NCBI RefSeq assembly: GCF_004804335.1
Contig: NZ_SRXY01000002.1
Span: 562,666-626,665, forward strand
DNA length: 64,000 nucleotides
From: Pacificoceanicola onchidii
GTDB taxonomy: Bacteria; Pseudomonadota; Alphaproteobacteria; Rhodobacterales; Rhodobacteraceae
Direction: 5' to 3'
The position numbers and the translations under genes are program-made. This document shows, piece by piece, positions 63,019 through 64,000 of this stretch. Positions within the stretch are counted from its first letter, which is position 1, and every line of letters starts with the position of its first letter. Below the pieces are notes generated by a model. It had not been told where the DNA came from and made no database searches. It saw nothing but the letters and a program-made list of their open reading frames with translations.

Positions 63019-63774
63019 ATGAACGTACGTCCGGATTTTTCCAAAAACGCCAATATGGCCGAAACGGCACCCGCCTTTCTTTCGGTCTGGGACATGCACA
63101 GCTATTACGGCGAGAGCTACATCGTGCAGGGCATTTCCTTCAACGTCCACGAAGGCGAGATCCTCGCGCTTCTGGGCCGCAACGGCGCGGGCAAGACCAC
63201 CACGTTGCGCTCCATCGCGCGGCTCGACGATCCGCAGGTGAACAAGGGCGAGATCTGGCTGGATCACCAGCCGCTGCACAACATGAAGAGTTATGAGGCC
63301 GCGACCGTGGGTCTCGGTCTTGTGCCTGAAGACCGCTGCATCATCCCCGGCCTGACGGTTGAGGAGAACCTCAAGCTGGCGCAGATCGCCCCGCCGATCG
63401 GCTGGTCCATCGAGCGCCTGTATGAGCTCTTCCCCCGCCTCGGCGAGCGCCGCAACCAGGAAGGCGTGACCCTGTCCGGCGGCGAGCAGCAGATGCTCGC
63501 CATCGCGCGGGCACTGGCGCGGGACATCAAGGTGCTTTTGCTCGACGAGCCTTATGAAGGCCTTGCCCCGGTGATCGTCGACGAAATCGAGAAGACCCTG
63601 CGCCACATCAAGGAGCAAGGCATGACCACGATCATCGTGGAGCAGAACGCGGTGCGCGCCCTGCAGCTTGCGGACCGCGCCGTCATTCTCGACACCGGCT
63701 CCATTGTCTTTGACGGCAGCGCCGCCGAAGTTCTGGAGAACGAAGAACTGCGCGCGGAATATCTCGCAATTTAA
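63019..63774 (+). CDS. livF: ABC ATPase, LivF type
   Basis: 251 aa. Walker A GRNGAGKT (53-60), Q-loop VPEDRCIIPGLTVEENL, canonical signature LSGGEQQMLAIARAL, Walker B VLLLDEPYEGLAP and H-loop VEQNAVRAL. The start at 63019 has a GTGAGGAAC site; ATG 63055 is possible. The N-terminal 18 residues are extra relative to classic LivF. Completes the five-gene importer. Confidence 0.92.
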   Translation: MNVRPDFSKNANMAETAPAFLSVWDMHSYYGESYIVQGISFNVHEGEILALLGRNGAGKTTTLRSIARLDDPQVNKGEIWLDHQPLHNMKSYEAATVGLGLVPEDRCIIPGLTVEENLKLAQIAPPIGWSIERLYELFPRLGERRNQEGVTLSGGEQQMLAIARALARDIKVLLLDEPYEGLAPVIVDEIEKTLRHIKEQGMTTIIVEQNAVRALQLADRAVILDTGSIVFDGSAAEVLENEELRAEYLAI

Positions 63775-63780
63775 TACGTT

Positions 63781-63826
63781 TCCCGGCCTTCCACGACCAA
63801 AGTGGTCTTGATCTTGGGGGCCGGGA
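63781..63826 (+). promoter_or_regulatory. Nested hairpin in the leader of acs
   Basis: Outer arms TCCCGGCC (63781-63788) and GGCCGGGA (63819-63826) enclose an inner hairpin GACCA-AAG-TGGTC (63795-63807). It lies between livF and acs, ending 42 nt before the acs start, and could be an attenuator or a processing site. Confidence 0.5.
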
Positions 63827-63868
63827 CCTATTCCCTGCCCCCAATTGATTTGTGGAGGAGCCCCCAAA

Positions 63869-64000
63869 ATGAGCAACACCTACCCCCCCAGCGCGGAACT
63901 TTCTGCGTCTGCGAATGTTGATGCGGCGCAGTATGATGCGATGTATGCGCAGTCTGTGGCCGATCCGGAAGGGTTCTGGGCCGAGCAGGCCAAGCGGCTG
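63869..64000 (+). CDS. acs: Acetyl-CoA synthetase (acetate-CoA ligase), 5' part only
   Basis: 44 codons before the window ends: MSNTYPPSAELSASANVDAA then YDAMYAQSVADPEGFWAEQAKRL, the ACAS_N start of AMP-forming acetyl-CoA synthetase. TGGAGGAG precedes the ATG. It converts acetate (and sometimes propionate) to the acyl-CoA. Propionyl-CoA synthetase cannot be excluded from the N-terminus alone. It is the last gene seen of the ABC operon. Confidence 0.88.
   Translation, partial: MSNTYPPSAELSASANVDAAQYDAMYAQSVADPEGFWAEQAKRL

Overview
The window comes from a GC-rich alphaproteobacterium of the marine Roseobacter group (Rhodobacteraceae). The evidence is an intact DMSP lyase DddP, TAXI-TRAP and branched-chain-type ABC uptake systems, the propionyl-CoA carboxylase / methylmalonyl-CoA mutase route with a PccR-type (ScfR) regulator, the DUF2312 chromosome protein GapR, and dense short operons with GGAGG-type ribosome sites. 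I see no rRNA, tRNA, CRISPR array, prophage or insertion sequence. Almost everything reads as stable chromosome.

Layout. 1-2.4 kb: a divergent pair formed by a dihydroorotase-family gene (cut by the window edge) and hisI plus a RibD-like gene. Both the dihydroorotase and HisI lack a canonical metal ligand, and a near-consensus Zur box sits just before hisI, so this looks like a zinc-sparing module. 2.4-9.5 kb: iron-dependent alcohol dehydrogenase, a CRTAC1-type repeat protein with a di-haem MauG/cytochrome c peroxidase, and katG. 9.7-12.9 kb: DUF4173 membrane protein plus a response regulator and sensor kinase. 13.0-18.7 kb: TAXI-TRAP transporter with UspA and a divergent class III aminotransferase. 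18.7-32 kb: the propionyl-CoA region, with methylmalonyl-CoA mutase, pccA, pccB, five small interposed genes, and a divergent MFS exporter followed by pccR. 32-37.6 kb: AmpD-like amidase, excalibur lipoprotein, gatA-gatC, an aromatic-amino-acid-decarboxylase-like enzyme and an MBL hydrolase.

37.7-49.4 kb: O-acetylhomoserine sulfhydrylase, dddP, BNR-repeat protein, glycosyltransferase-like protein, several unknowns, gapR, a FadJ-like fusion with an eroded dehydrogenase half, and a DksA-type zinc-finger protein. 49.6-52 kb: a persulfide/sulfide-handling operon (persulfide dioxygenase-like MBL, two YeeE/YedE halves, a DUF442 sulfurtransferase) behind a SqrR/BigR-like palindrome. 52-53.3 kb: an orphan FliM/FliN-type protein with a long acidic tail. 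53.4-64 kb: a solute-symporter histidine kinase, a small membrane protein and a stand-alone receiver, a second ScfR-type regulator, and a five-gene ABC importer running into acs (acetyl-CoA synthetase, cut by the window edge).

Functional thread. DddP splits DMSP into dimethyl sulfide and acrylate. Acrylate can enter propionyl-CoA, which PCC and methylmalonyl-CoA mutase take to succinyl-CoA under PccR. At the right end a second ScfR regulator, a transporter-type sensor kinase and an ABC importer sit with acs, suggesting a parallel C2/short-chain acid uptake and activation module. The most novel candidates are the zinc-sparing pair, the ScfR/sensor/ABC/acs cluster, the eroded FadJ-like fusion, the orphan FliM-like protein and two families of dispersed palindromic repeats.
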